From: Erysipelotrichaceae bacterium 66202529
GTDB lineage: Bacteria; Bacillota_I; Bacilli_A; Erysipelotrichales; Erysipelotrichaceae
Direction of reading: 5' to 3'
NCBI GenBank assembly: GCA_017161075.1
Contig: CP046174.1
Coordinates: forward strand, 310,001 to 374,000
DNA: 64,000 nucleotides
Positions within the stretch are counted from its first letter, which is position 1; every line of letters starts with the position of its first letter. Both the position numbers and the translations under genes were made by a program. Shown here one piece after another: positions 18,429-26,142 of the stretch. The notes beneath the pieces are model-generated. The model did not search any database. It saw nothing but the letters and a program-made list of their open reading frames with translations, and was not told the origin of the DNA.

Positions 18429-19289
18429 ATGAGTGAAATGCTGCAGAAAAGCGTAAATCTGGAACCAGAGAAAATCACAAAAAAGGATGTCGGTCTAGCA
18501 TGGCTGCGATTTTATTTCGCAAATGAAATTCCGCATTCCTTTGATAAATATATAGCGCCGTCACTGATGTGGGCGCTCATGCCGATTTTGAAAAAGCTGT
18601 ACAAGGATAAGAAGGATTTAGCCGAGGCATATCAGCGTCATTTGCTGTTCTTTAATACGCAGATATCCTGGGGAGGCGGAACGATTACCGGCATTATGGC
18701 TTCCCTGGAGGCAGCCCGTGCACAGGAGGTGTACATGGAAACTCCTGTCACGATTGACGATGATTTGATTTATAATACGAAGGCCGGTTTGATGGGAGCC
18801 CTTGCAGGTATTGGAGATTCCATTGATTCCGGTACCATTCAGTATATCTTCATTGCGATCGCACTGCCATGGGCACAGCAGGGAAATGCCATCGGTGCCC
18901 TGTTTCCATTCATAATGTTTTCCCTGTATCAGCTCATCATCGGCTATTATTTTGCTCAGCTTGGCTTTAAGCTGGGACGGACGGCTGCCAATGAGGTGGT
19001 TGGTACAAGAATGCAGATCATCATTGAAGCACTATCAATTCTGGGGTTATTTATGATGGGAATTCTGGCGGCAAATTATGTCAAGGTATCATCTACTCTG
19101 GCATTCACTTTGTCCGGTAAGAAATTCGTAATACAGGAGATCCTCGATAGCGTCATGCCTGGAATCCTGCCGCTTCTGACTGTAGGCTGTGTATATTTCT
19201 ATTTCACAAAGAAGGGACTGAACGTCACGAAAGCATTGATCGGCTTAACCGTAGTTCTCGGTATCTTAGCTGGTATTGGCATTCTGTAA
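18429..19289 (+). CDS. PTS mannose/sorbose-family IID component
   Basis: IID is the second integral membrane subunit of mannose-class PTS permeases. The 286-residue protein begins with an amphipathic cytoplasmic part (ITKKDVGLAWLRFYFANEIP), contains the family hallmark LMGALAGIGDSIDSGTIQYI (near residues 120-140), and ends with hydrophobic helices. GAAAGGTGG sits 8 bases before ATG 18429, which I prefer to the GTG at 18417 inside that same binding site. It functions with the IIC encoded just upstream. Confidence 0.92.
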   Translation: MSEMLQKSVNLEPEKITKKDVGLAWLRFYFANEIPHSFDKYIAPSLMWALMPILKKLYKDKKDLAEAYQRHLLFFNTQISWGGGTITGIMASLEAARAQEVYMETPVTIDDDLIYNTKAGLMGALAGIGDSIDSGTIQYIFIAIALPWAQQGNAIGALFPFIMFSLYQLIIGYYFAQLGFKLGRTAANEVVGTRMQIIIEALSILGLFMMGILAANYVKVSSTLAFTLSGKKFVIQEILDSVMPGILPLLTVGCVYFYFTKKGLNVTKALIGLTVVLGILAGIGIL

Positions 19290-19309
19290 TTCGATAAGGA
19301 GGAACCATT

Positions 19310-19813
19310 ATGGGAAAGGTAGTTCTGGCAAGAGTTGACGCAAGACTGATTCACGGACAGGTTATGACGGGTCTGTCAAAATCCGCAGGCGCAACCGCAA
19401 TCTTTGTTGCGGATAATGCGGCGGCACATGATCCGTTCACAAAAAATATCATTCTTCAGGCAGGCTCACGTACCGGATTAAAGGTAAGAGTTTTAAAAGA
19501 GGATGGGGCAGTGCGTTACTGGAAGGATCGTGCTTATGATGACTATCATGTCATCCTGCTTACCAAAAGCATTGAGGTCATGGCGGAGATCATACGGGGC
19601 GGTGTGCCTGTCAGAGAGCTGAACCTCGGCGGTATTCCGCAAAAGCCGGGGTTGACTTCTATCATTAAGGAAGTCGCAATCAATAAAGAACAATTAAAGC
19701 TTCTGCAGGAATTGCAGAGCGAATATGATATAGATATCTATTTTCAGGCAATCCCATCCTCACGCAGGGTATCCCTGAAGGAAGCCGCAAAGCTGTTTGA
19801 GGAGCATTCCTGA
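19310..19813 (+). CDS. PTS mannose/sorbose-family IIB component
   Basis: This 167-residue cytoplasmic protein passes phosphate from IIA to the incoming sugar. H15 in DARLIHGQV is the phosphorylated histidine typical of mannose-class IIB. The LNLGGIPQKPG loop and the C-terminal IDIYFQAIPSSRRVSL fit the family. The stop codon overlaps the IIA start, which implies translational coupling. AAGGAGG precedes the ATG. Confidence 0.93.
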   Translation: MGKVVLARVDARLIHGQVMTGLSKSAGATAIFVADNAAAHDPFTKNIILQAGSRTGLKVRVLKEDGAVRYWKDRAYDDYHVILLTKSIEVMAEIIRGGVPVRELNLGGIPQKPGLTSIIKEVAINKEQLKLLQELQSEYDIDIYFQAIPSSRRVSLKEAAKLFEEHS

Positions 19814-20244
19814 TGGTAGGGATCTTGCTTGTCAGCCATGGAAAAATGGCGGAGGGGATGCTGGACAGCATGAAGCTTATTATGGGAGACTGTGAACAGC
19901 TGCAGGCTGTCTCTTTACAGGCGGGGGAAGATTTTGAAGACTTCCGTGCGAAGCTTATGAAGACTATACGTTCCGTAAACAGCGGGGATGGTGTACTTGT
20001 CTTTGTCGATCTGTATGGTGCTTCCCCCTTTAATGCATCCTGTTATGCATCTATGCAGTTGAAGCACGAGGATATTGCAGTGCGCATACTGGCAGGAATG
20101 AATTTGTCGATGCTGTTGGAAAGTGTGTCATTGCGTGCATCCTCAACACTGGAGGAGCTTGTGCAGATAGCGTCAAAGGCAGGCAGAGACGGCATCTGTG
20201 AGCCTGTTACAGTACAGGATGAGGAAAGCGATGGTGATTACTGA
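19813..20244 (+). CDS. PTS mannose-family IIA component
   Basis: IIA accepts phosphate from HPr and hands it to IIB. The 143-residue protein carries the active-site H9 in LLVSHGKMAEGMLD and the FVDLYGASPFNASC segment typical of the fold. It overlaps both its neighbours by a base or so. Unlike many operons of this class, IIA comes last of the four PTS genes. Confidence 0.92.
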   Translation: MVGILLVSHGKMAEGMLDSMKLIMGDCEQLQAVSLQAGEDFEDFRAKLMKTIRSVNSGDGVLVFVDLYGASPFNASCYASMQLKHEDIAVRILAGMNLSMLLESVSLRASSTLEELVQIASKAGRDGICEPVTVQDEESDGDY

Positions 20245-21173
20245 TGAAGAAGGTGCTCATTACACCGCGTTCCTTCGGGAAATACAATAAGGAGGAATTG
20301 ATTGCCAGATTGAGAGCACATGGCATTGAACCGGTTTTCAATCCATATGGCACTATTCTTACCGAACAGCAAATGCAGGAAGCATTGCGGGATATGGATG
20401 GTCTGATTGTCGGTGTGGATCCGGTAAATGAGGCGGTATTAAGACATGCGGTAAAATTAAAGGCAATCGCAAAGTACGGTGTTGGAGTTGATAATATCGC
20501 CTGTGCATATGCGAAAGAAAAGGGCATTACAGTAAGCCGGACAGTCAATGCGAATGCCAATGCTGTAGCGGATTATGCCATGACACTGATGATGTGCGTT
20601 GCCCGCCGTGTTGTGGAAATCGACAGCGGCTGTCACCATAATGACTGGTCAAAGAAAGAGGCACTGGATATTTATGGGAAAACCATTGGTGTGCTTGGTC
20701 TGGGTGCTATAGGAAAAGGCGTTGTTAAGCGTGCCAGTGGATTTGATATGAAGATATACGGCTATGATATTGTACGTGATGATGCATTTTTACAGGAACA
20801 TCATGTAACGTTTAGTGATGTGGACACCATCATACGGGAGTGTGATTTCATATCTTTGCATCTTCCATTAACAGCAGAAACAAGACATATCCTGAACAAG
20901 GATAATCTGGCACAAGCGAAGAATAATTTGATTATCGTCAATACGGCAAGAGGCGGTTTGATCGATGAGGATGATCTGTATGTCCTCTTAAAGGAGAACA
21001 AAATCTATGGTCTGGGTCTGGATGTATTTGAACAGGAGCCTTTAGAGAGCTCTTTGCTTTTGACACTACCGAATGTGATTGTCAGCTCCCATACCGCTGC
21101 TTCCTCTCAGGGAGCTATCAATGCGATGAGTACGATGGCAGTGGATAATCTGATTCAATCACTTGAGCAGTAA
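20244..21173 (+). CDS. D-isomer-specific 2-hydroxyacid dehydrogenase (SerA-like)
   Basis: This 309-residue NAD(P)-dependent dehydrogenase interconverts a 2-hydroxyacid and a 2-ketoacid. The nucleotide-binding motif is GLGAIG (about residues 152-157; context IGVLGLGAIGKGVVKRA). The catalytic Arg is in NTARGG, the Glu in FEQEP and the His in SSHTAASS. There is no ACT regulatory domain, so it need not be the serine-pathway enzyme. Embedded between PTS and KDPG aldolase genes, it may reduce a phosphorylated 2-keto sugar acid to 6-phosphogluconate, or act on a related product. It overlaps the IIA stop. Confidence 0.85.
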   Translation: MKKVLITPRSFGKYNKEELIARLRAHGIEPVFNPYGTILTEQQMQEALRDMDGLIVGVDPVNEAVLRHAVKLKAIAKYGVGVDNIACAYAKEKGITVSRTVNANANAVADYAMTLMMCVARRVVEIDSGCHHNDWSKKEALDIYGKTIGVLGLGAIGKGVVKRASGFDMKIYGYDIVRDDAFLQEHHVTFSDVDTIIRECDFISLHLPLTAETRHILNKDNLAQAKNNLIIVNTARGGLIDEDDLYVLLKENKIYGLGLDVFEQEPLESSLLLTLPNVIVSSHTAASSQGAINAMSTMAVDNLIQSLEQ

Positions 21174-21209
21174 ACGGGATAATGTATAGAAACAGATAAG
21201 GAGGAGCTT

Positions 21210-21860
21210 ATGGATAAAACATCATTACTGGCAGAATTGAAAAAGCAAAAGCTGGTGGCCGTCATTCGCGGACAGAATGAGGAGGAGGTCACAAAAATTG
21301 TAGATGCGCTGTATCGTGGAGGAATACATTTCATGGAAATCACATATACAATACCACAGGCAGAACAGATTATTGCGCATCTGCAGAGTAGCTATGCATC
21401 CTGTGAGGATATTATCATCGGAGCAGGAACCTGTCTGGATATCGTAGCTGCACGTATGGCGATATCGGCGGGAGCGCAGTTTGTGGTTTGTCCGCATCTG
21501 GATACTGAAATCATGAAGCTGTGTAACAGCTACCGTATTCCCTGCTTTCCAGGAGCGTCAACCGTGAAGGACGCGCTGGAATGTCTGCGTTATGGAGCGG
21601 AGGTAATTAAGCTGTTTCCAGGAGATACCTTCGGGCCAAAAGCAATCAAAGCATTAAAAGGGCCTCTCCCGCAGGCGGATTTCATGCCGACCGGAGGTGT
21701 CAACGCAGATAATCTGAGAGAATGGCTGGATCATGGTGCAGTCGCTGTAGGAACCGGAAGCAGTCTGACTAAAGGAGCGGCATCAGGTGATTTTGAGGCT
21801 GTGTATGCGGAGGCGCAAAAGCTGGTGAGCATCGTTCATGCATATGAACACGAAAACTAG
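21210..21860 (+). CDS. eda: KDPG/KHG aldolase
   Basis: This class I aldolase cleaves 2-keto-3-deoxy-6-phosphogluconate to pyruvate and glyceraldehyde 3-phosphate. The 216-residue protein has the Schiff-base lysine at about K134 in EVIKLFPGD, the general acid/base Glu in HFMEITYT, the GAGTC loop, and the phosphate-binding PTGGV and GTGSSL motifs. No phosphogluconate dehydratase gene is present in the window, so the source of its substrate is unclear. AAGGAGG precedes the ATG. Confidence 0.92.
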   Translation: MDKTSLLAELKKQKLVAVIRGQNEEEVTKIVDALYRGGIHFMEITYTIPQAEQIIAHLQSSYASCEDIIIGAGTCLDIVAARMAISAGAQFVVCPHLDTEIMKLCNSYRIPCFPGASTVKDALECLRYGAEVIKLFPGDTFGPKAIKALKGPLPQADFMPTGGVNADNLREWLDHGAVAVGTGSSLTKGAASGDFEAVYAEAQKLVSIVHAYEHEN

Positions 21861-22509
21861 GCTTCTAATATTTGATATGGACGGTTTGCTCGTGGATACG
21901 GAGCGGGTCTATATGGAGGGATGGCTGTATGCTTTGAAAAAACTGCATATCGCTGTTCCGGAACCGGTGGTTCGAAGCTGGGTTGGAAAAAGCTTTCATG
22001 AAACCGGAGCATATCTGATGCAGGTATGCCATGAGGAAGCTGTGATAGCTAACATTCGAAAGGCTCGTGAACAGTATATTTATCAATGCCTGCAGGATGG
22101 TAGCCTTCATGCTATGCCCTATGCGCTGGATGCTTTGCAGGCTGCGAAGGAATACGGTTATCAGACAGGACTGGCGACTTCATCTCTGAAAAAACGTTCT
22201 GTTGCGATACTGGGACATTTGGAATTGCTTTCTTATCTGGATATACCGGTATTTGCGGATGATGTAGAGAAGCTGAAGCCATATCCGGATTTGTACCTTC
22301 ATGTTTTGAAGCAGGCAAATTGCTCAGCACAGGAGGCAATCGCCTTTGAGGATTCACTTACCGGAGCGCAGGCTGCAGCTACAGCGGGTATATTCACCGT
22401 TCTGATTCCGGATCTCAGCTTTTCTGATGTGGAGCAGACATGCCCGCATTATCAATATGCAAAAAATCTGTCAGTCGTAAGAGACATGCTAAAGCAGCTG
22501 GATAAATGA
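21838..22509 (+). CDS. HAD-superfamily phosphatase/phosphomutase
   Basis: This 223-residue protein has the HAD motif I IFDMDGLLVDTE (about residues 10-21) with two catalytic aspartates, motif II at LATSSLKK, motif III at KPYPDLY and motif IV at AFEDSLTGAQAA. The helical cap after motif I places it with the beta-phosphoglucomutase-like group. It probably dephosphorylates a sugar phosphate made in this pathway, possibly as detoxification. The start overlaps the aldolase by 23 bases; an in-frame ATG at 21844 is an alternative. Confidence 0.85.
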   Translation: MHMNTKTRLLIFDMDGLLVDTERVYMEGWLYALKKLHIAVPEPVVRSWVGKSFHETGAYLMQVCHEEAVIANIRKAREQYIYQCLQDGSLHAMPYALDALQAAKEYGYQTGLATSSLKKRSVAILGHLELLSYLDIPVFADDVEKLKPYPDLYLHVLKQANCSAQEAIAFEDSLTGAQAAATAGIFTVLIPDLSFSDVEQTCPHYQYAKNLSVVRDMLKQLDK

Positions 22510-22520
22510 GGTGACATGCG

Positions 22521-23438
22521 ATGGAGAAGGAAACCATTCAGGACTTGATACTGCGGTATGGTGTTATTTTAAAAAAGCGAAATACAGAGAAACAGAAAAC
22601 AGCCTTTCTTCGTGCTGCACAGAAACAGCTGGAGGAGGCTGGCTTCACTGTGGATATCACCTGTGTTGCTGCTTCCATTATGAAGCGGGAAGCAATGCAT
22701 ACGTATAATCTGTATGCAGGTGATTTTAACCATGCAGAGATTGTTTTTGTGACTTATTACGATACACCGCTGCTTCAGCTTTTTCCCAGGGAGCGAAAAG
22801 CTTTTGCTTCCAACTGGACGCAGGGGAATTTCCTTCTTCATACGCTGCTGTTCTTACTGTGTATACTTGTGATCGTGTTTCTTTTATACAGCGGCGTATT
22901 ACCAAATCTGCAGCGCTATGGCTTTATGAGTATCTGGGGAGCTGTCCTGGTGCTAGTATGTTTAAGCGGTTTTTATATAGTGCGGCAAATGCGGGGCGGT
23001 ATGGCTGCAGGAAATACTATGGTACGCAATTCCTCCAGTCTGATTACACTGTTCGCCCTGGCATCCGAATTATCTGAACAGGAAAAGGAGCATGTCGCTT
23101 TCGCTTTGATTGATGAGGGTACGCGATCAGAGTATGGATTAAAGATGCTGGATGCGTATCTTAACGGTAAAAGCATAAAGCGTGTTTATCTGGATGCAAT
23201 AGGAAATACCGGAAGACTGCAATGCTTCAGCAGGGACGAAATCAGTATATCAGCGGATATGGAATGGCATGAAAAACGAAAGGCTATGGATCCATATGGT
23301 GATATCCTGTTGACCAGAGGGGAATTTCAAAATAGCGCGGTCATACTACGTGACGATAAGAATGACCAAGCCATTGAGCACATCATGTCTACAGCTGATG
23401 CTCTGCATGAGCTAATCCGGCAATGCTTCGATGTATAA
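22521..23438 (+). CDS. membrane protein resembling a degenerate M28 peptidase
   Basis: The 305-residue protein has two hydrophobic helices (about residues 105-125 and 133-152) inserted into what looks like an M28 aminopeptidase fold. IVFVTYYDTP (about 75-84) sits where M28 enzymes have the metal-binding HxD, but the His is Tyr. NSSSLITLFALA (about 170-181) corresponds to the usual metal-bridging ND-x-SG helix, but the Asp is Ser. FALIDEGTRSEYG (about 194-206) matches the catalytic Glu region. Metal ligands therefore seem lost and a binding role is more likely than proteolysis. It begins 12 bases after the HAD gene and closes the operon. Confidence 0.6.
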   Translation: MEKETIQDLILRYGVILKKRNTEKQKTAFLRAAQKQLEEAGFTVDITCVAASIMKREAMHTYNLYAGDFNHAEIVFVTYYDTPLLQLFPRERKAFASNWTQGNFLLHTLLFLLCILVIVFLLYSGVLPNLQRYGFMSIWGAVLVLVCLSGFYIVRQMRGGMAAGNTMVRNSSSLITLFALASELSEQEKEHVAFALIDEGTRSEYGLKMLDAYLNGKSIKRVYLDAIGNTGRLQCFSRDEISISADMEWHEKRKAMDPYGDILLTRGEFQNSAVILRDDKNDQAIEHIMSTADALHELIRQCFDV

Positions 23439-23491
23439 CTGAAAAAATAAACTGCGGCTTGTGGTGTTTTCAGAAAATGGCCTTCAATTCA

Positions 23492-23520
23492 TTGATGTTG
23501 TGAAGGTAACATAGTATAAT
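23492..23520 (+). promoter_or_regulatory. sigma-A promoter of the cytidylate-kinase-like gene
   Basis: TTGATG and a perfect TATAAT are separated by 17 bases, 29 bases before the start codon. Confidence 0.75.
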
Positions 23521-23548
23521 AAAAGTAACAACAAGGAGGTCGATTTTT

Positions 23549-24169
23549 ATGGAAAATAAGACCATTATCACCATCAGCAGACAGTTTGGAAGTGGAGGAC
23601 GTGAGATCGGTAAGAAAATTGCCGAGCAGCTGGGAATACCGTTCTATGACAAGGAGCTCATTGAGATTGCGGCCAAGGAAAGCGGTATGGATAAAGAGCT
23701 TTTTGAAGAGGACGATGCCCGTACAAGCAAGGGTTTCCGACTCCTGGGTGCCTTGGGTTATTCATTAGGCGGCCCGTTATCAACTATTACAGAATTATCA
23801 TTGAATGACCGGTTATATCTTGTACAGGAGGAGGTTATCAAGGGTGTCGCAAACGACGGCCCTTGTGTAATTGTCGGCCGCTGTGCGGATTATGTACTGC
23901 GTGATCGCAAGGATGTATTGAATGTATATATTCATGCGGATATGGAGGATCGTAAAAGCCGTGCAGTTCACTCCTATGAGGTGGATGAGCGTGATATTGA
24001 AGGAAGCATCAAGAAAATAGATAAGCGCAGAGCAAATTACTATGAATACTACACTGACCGTAAATGGGGGCGTGCAGAAAATTACGATATCAGCATCAAT
24101 TCCTCTACCTTTGGAATAGACGGTACTGTGGAAATCATCAAGCTGCTGGCACAGAAAAAAGCATTATAA
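23549..24169 (+). CDS. cytidylate kinase-like protein
   Basis: This 206-residue protein starts with a P-loop-like IISRQFGSGGREIGKKIAEQ (about residues 7-27), then DKELIEIAAKESG, VIVGRCADYVL and a C-terminal RAENYDISINSSTFGID, which is the pattern of the cytidylate-kinase-like family. The family is common in Firmicutes and Bacteroidetes, usually as a stand-alone gene, and its substrate is not established to my knowledge. It has its own promoter and terminator. ACAAGGAGG precedes the ATG. Confidence 0.85.
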   Translation: MENKTIITISRQFGSGGREIGKKIAEQLGIPFYDKELIEIAAKESGMDKELFEEDDARTSKGFRLLGALGYSLGGPLSTITELSLNDRLYLVQEEVIKGVANDGPCVIVGRCADYVLRDRKDVLNVYIHADMEDRKSRAVHSYEVDERDIEGSIKKIDKRRANYYEYYTDRKWGRAENYDISINSSTFGIDGTVEIIKLLAQKKAL

Positions 24170-24182
24170 GGAATCATTTGAA

Positions 24183-24222
24183 AAAAAGAACATATAGTAG
24201 AAAGGACTGTATGTTCTTTTTC
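24183..24222 (+). terminator. terminator of the cytidylate-kinase-like gene
   Basis: AAAAGAACATA (24184-24194) pairs with TATGTTCTTTT (24210-24220) and is followed by TTC/T-rich sequence. Confidence 0.8.
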
Positions 24223-24280
24223 TGTGTGATTTATGAAGATTTCGTGAAGAACAGCGAAACCCACAATTTCACAAGATTGC

Positions 24281-24312
24281 TTGACAACATACGTCGTCAG
24301 GGTTGCTATACT
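24281..24312 (+). promoter_or_regulatory. candidate promoter of the GH3-N-like gene
   Basis: A perfect TTGACA is followed after 20 bases by TGCTATACT, an extended -10 element. The spacer is longer than ideal, and the extended -10 may compensate. Confidence 0.5.
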
Positions 24313-24343
24313 ACAGGTAGAAAGACACAAGGAGGTTTCTGTT

Positions 24344-24901
24344 ATGCAATGGAAATTGACTCACAAACATAATCATGAATGTATAGAAAATAAAGGTGGT
24401 AAAACACTGAGCTATGATCCCAATCTGGGAATACAGATCATAGAACAGGATGGTTTTGCTTTTAAGGATCTGGATAACAACGGTATGCTGGATCCCTATG
24501 AGGATTGGCGTCTTCCGCTTACTGACAGGATTCAGGATTTTACAAGCCGCTTTGTTTTGTGGCAGGAGGGTGACTGTCTATATTACCGCAAGGGAAAAAT
24601 TGAATTATCCAGAGAATTCTGCGACTGGATGGAGCATTGCGATAATCGCTCAATGATATTACAGGCAGTTGATCCGGATTTGGAAAATGAGGAGTATCTA
24701 AAGGAAAATTACATCCTGGCTATGCTGCTGCTGATGTTTGATAATGACCTCGATACGGGAAAGGAAGACTATCTGCTGCAGTTAATTGTACAGAGTATGG
24801 ATCTGGGGGTGCTGGAGAATATAATCTATTCCATCATGGAGGCTTTGAAAAAATATGTAACAAAACGTTCTGCCGGAGTACAGCAGGAGCTTATATTATA
24901 G
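24344..24901 (+). CDS. protein with GH3 N-terminal signature but no catalytic domain
   Basis: This 185-residue cytoplasmic protein is unassigned. Residues 39-65 contain FKDLDNNGMLDPYEDWRLPL followed by TDRIQDFTSR. This closely resembles the N-terminal signature of many bacterial GH3 glycosidases, which includes an EF-hand-like D-x-D-x-N-G loop. The rest is acidic and helical (LLMFDNDLDTGKEDYLLQLI) and has no GH3 barrel. It may be a small protein that borrowed this calcium-loop segment. ACAAGGAGG 7-8 bases upstream selects ATG 24344. It has its own promoter and terminator. Confidence 0.6.
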   Translation: MQWKLTHKHNHECIENKGGKTLSYDPNLGIQIIEQDGFAFKDLDNNGMLDPYEDWRLPLTDRIQDFTSRFVLWQEGDCLYYRKGKIELSREFCDWMEHCDNRSMILQAVDPDLENEEYLKENYILAMLLLMFDNDLDTGKEDYLLQLIVQSMDLGVLENIIYSIMEALKKYVTKRSAGVQQELIL

Positions 24902-24932
24902 GACAGCGCTGAAAAAGTGCTGTTTTGTTTTT
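24901..24932 (+). terminator. terminator after the GH3-N-like gene
   Basis: ACAGCGCT pairs with AGTGCTGT (one G-U) across a GAAAA loop and is followed by TTTTGTTTTT. Confidence 0.75.
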
Positions 24933-24989
24933 ACATGGAAAACATTTTGTGAAACCTGTTTGTAAATATGCGAATACCTATATATAGTA

Positions 24990-25018
24990 TTGTAAGTGAG
25001 AAGTCTTTCCGCTATAAT
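24990..25018 (+). promoter_or_regulatory. sigma-A promoter upstream of the C39 lipoprotein region
   Basis: TTGTAA and a perfect TATAAT are separated by 17 bases. Transcription would begin near 25025, more than 330 bases before the lipoprotein start codon. Confidence 0.65.
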
Positions 25019-25047
25019 TCCGCTCATAGAAGAAATGGAGGGATGTC

Positions 25048-25212
25048 TTGAGAACCTTTATGCTACACCACCCTAATTGCATGGAATGCGGTATGCATTC
25101 ATTTGACCCTAGAAAAAAGGCCATACGGACAGCCAGGTCAAATGCCGATTATAGTGACTGTAAAGTCTTGTTGTTGGTTAAAAGCCAGTTTTATGAGTAT
25201 AGGTGCTTGTAA
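25048..25212 (+). CDS. possible 54-residue Cys-containing protein
   Basis: A GGAGGG ribosome binding site and a good promoter upstream precede a TTG that opens 54 codons. The peptide starts LRTFMLHHPNCMECGMH and has a CxxC pair and several basic residues. The promoter placement suggests that something is expressed here, either this peptide or an untranslated leader for the lipoprotein gene. The 25213-25361 stretch holds an inverted GCATATGC motif just before the lipoprotein but no other gene. Confidence 0.3.
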   Translation: MRTFMLHHPNCMECGMHSFDPRKKAIRTARSNADYSDCKVLLLVKSQFYEYRCL

Positions 25213-25361
25213 GATCAATAAGAGTAGTAAAGGCAGAATTTGTCGTATAGACTCAAGATATCTCGTACATTTTATTGAAAATATAACAGTAAGCGGATAT
25301 AACAGGATCAATATGCATGTTTGCATATGCAGGTACCTTTTCTCGGAAAGGATGAGAAGGT

Positions 25362-26135
25362 ATGAAAAAAACAATTATGTTAAGCCTGGCAGTATTGCTG
25401 CTTTTTGGCTGCAGTGTGAAAGAAGAACAGAAGGAAAACTACAGCGATGAAATGAAAATAACACACGCAGTTGATTTATCGAAAGAAGACGGAGCGGATA
25501 GCGTAGAGCGTGATGGTGATCAAAAGGAATCTCCATATTTTAAGCATCCTGATTTCTATAATATGAAATCAACTAGTACCTTAACACTGCTTCCTAAATT
25601 CAAAACGATTCAACAGACAAGTGAATGGAGCTGCGGTGTAGATTCTGCGCTTATGGTATTGCAATACTATGGAAAGCTTGGTGAGTATAATGAGGAAACG
25701 CTTGCGCAATTTCGTACCAATAAGCTGAAAAGTGAAGCAACCTCACTGAAATCCATGATACAGATTTTTGAAGGAGTTGGCGGATTCAAAATTCATTCTA
25801 CGTATGATTACAAAGAAAGTGAATATGAAAAAATCAGTCTTTCCATGATTCAGGATTATCTGAAAAAAGGCATACCTGTTATGGTAGCATGGAATGACTG
25901 GGGCGGACATTGGCAGGTTATCATCGGTTACGATACCATGGGAACAGAAACTACACAGGATGACGTGCTGATTGTGGCAGATTCCTATGATACAACGGAT
26001 CATAATCAGGATGGCTATGGAATTTATCCGGCAGAGCGTTTTTATTATAATTGGACAATGTATGATTTCTTTACGGAAAATTATGGTGTTGCTGAACGTG
26101 ACAAGCTGTTTATTGCAGTTGAACCGGAGGTATAG
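25362..26135 (+). CDS. C39-like (papain-fold) lipoprotein
   Basis: The 257-residue protein starts with a lipoprotein signal: MKKTIML, a hydrophobic core, then the lipobox LLFGC with Cys17. After an acidic, low-complexity linker (about residues 20-65) comes a C39-like cysteine-protease domain with C91 in EWSCGVDSALMVLQYYG, H183 in WGGHWQVIIGYD and an Asp near 207 in VADSYDTTD. This triad order matches the C39/papain-like family found in bacteriocin processing and in many secreted Gram-positive proteins. No bacteriocin or ABC transporter gene is adjacent, so a surface peptidase or amidase role is more likely. GAGAAGG precedes the ATG. Confidence 0.8.
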   Translation: MKKTIMLSLAVLLLFGCSVKEEQKENYSDEMKITHAVDLSKEDGADSVERDGDQKESPYFKHPDFYNMKSTSTLTLLPKFKTIQQTSEWSCGVDSALMVLQYYGKLGEYNEETLAQFRTNKLKSEATSLKSMIQIFEGVGGFKIHSTYDYKESEYEKISLSMIQDYLKKGIPVMVAWNDWGGHWQVIIGYDTMGTETTQDDVLIVADSYDTTDHNQDGYGIYPAERFYYNWTMYDFFTENYGVAERDKLFIAVEPEV

Positions 26136-26142
26136 CGGTGGT

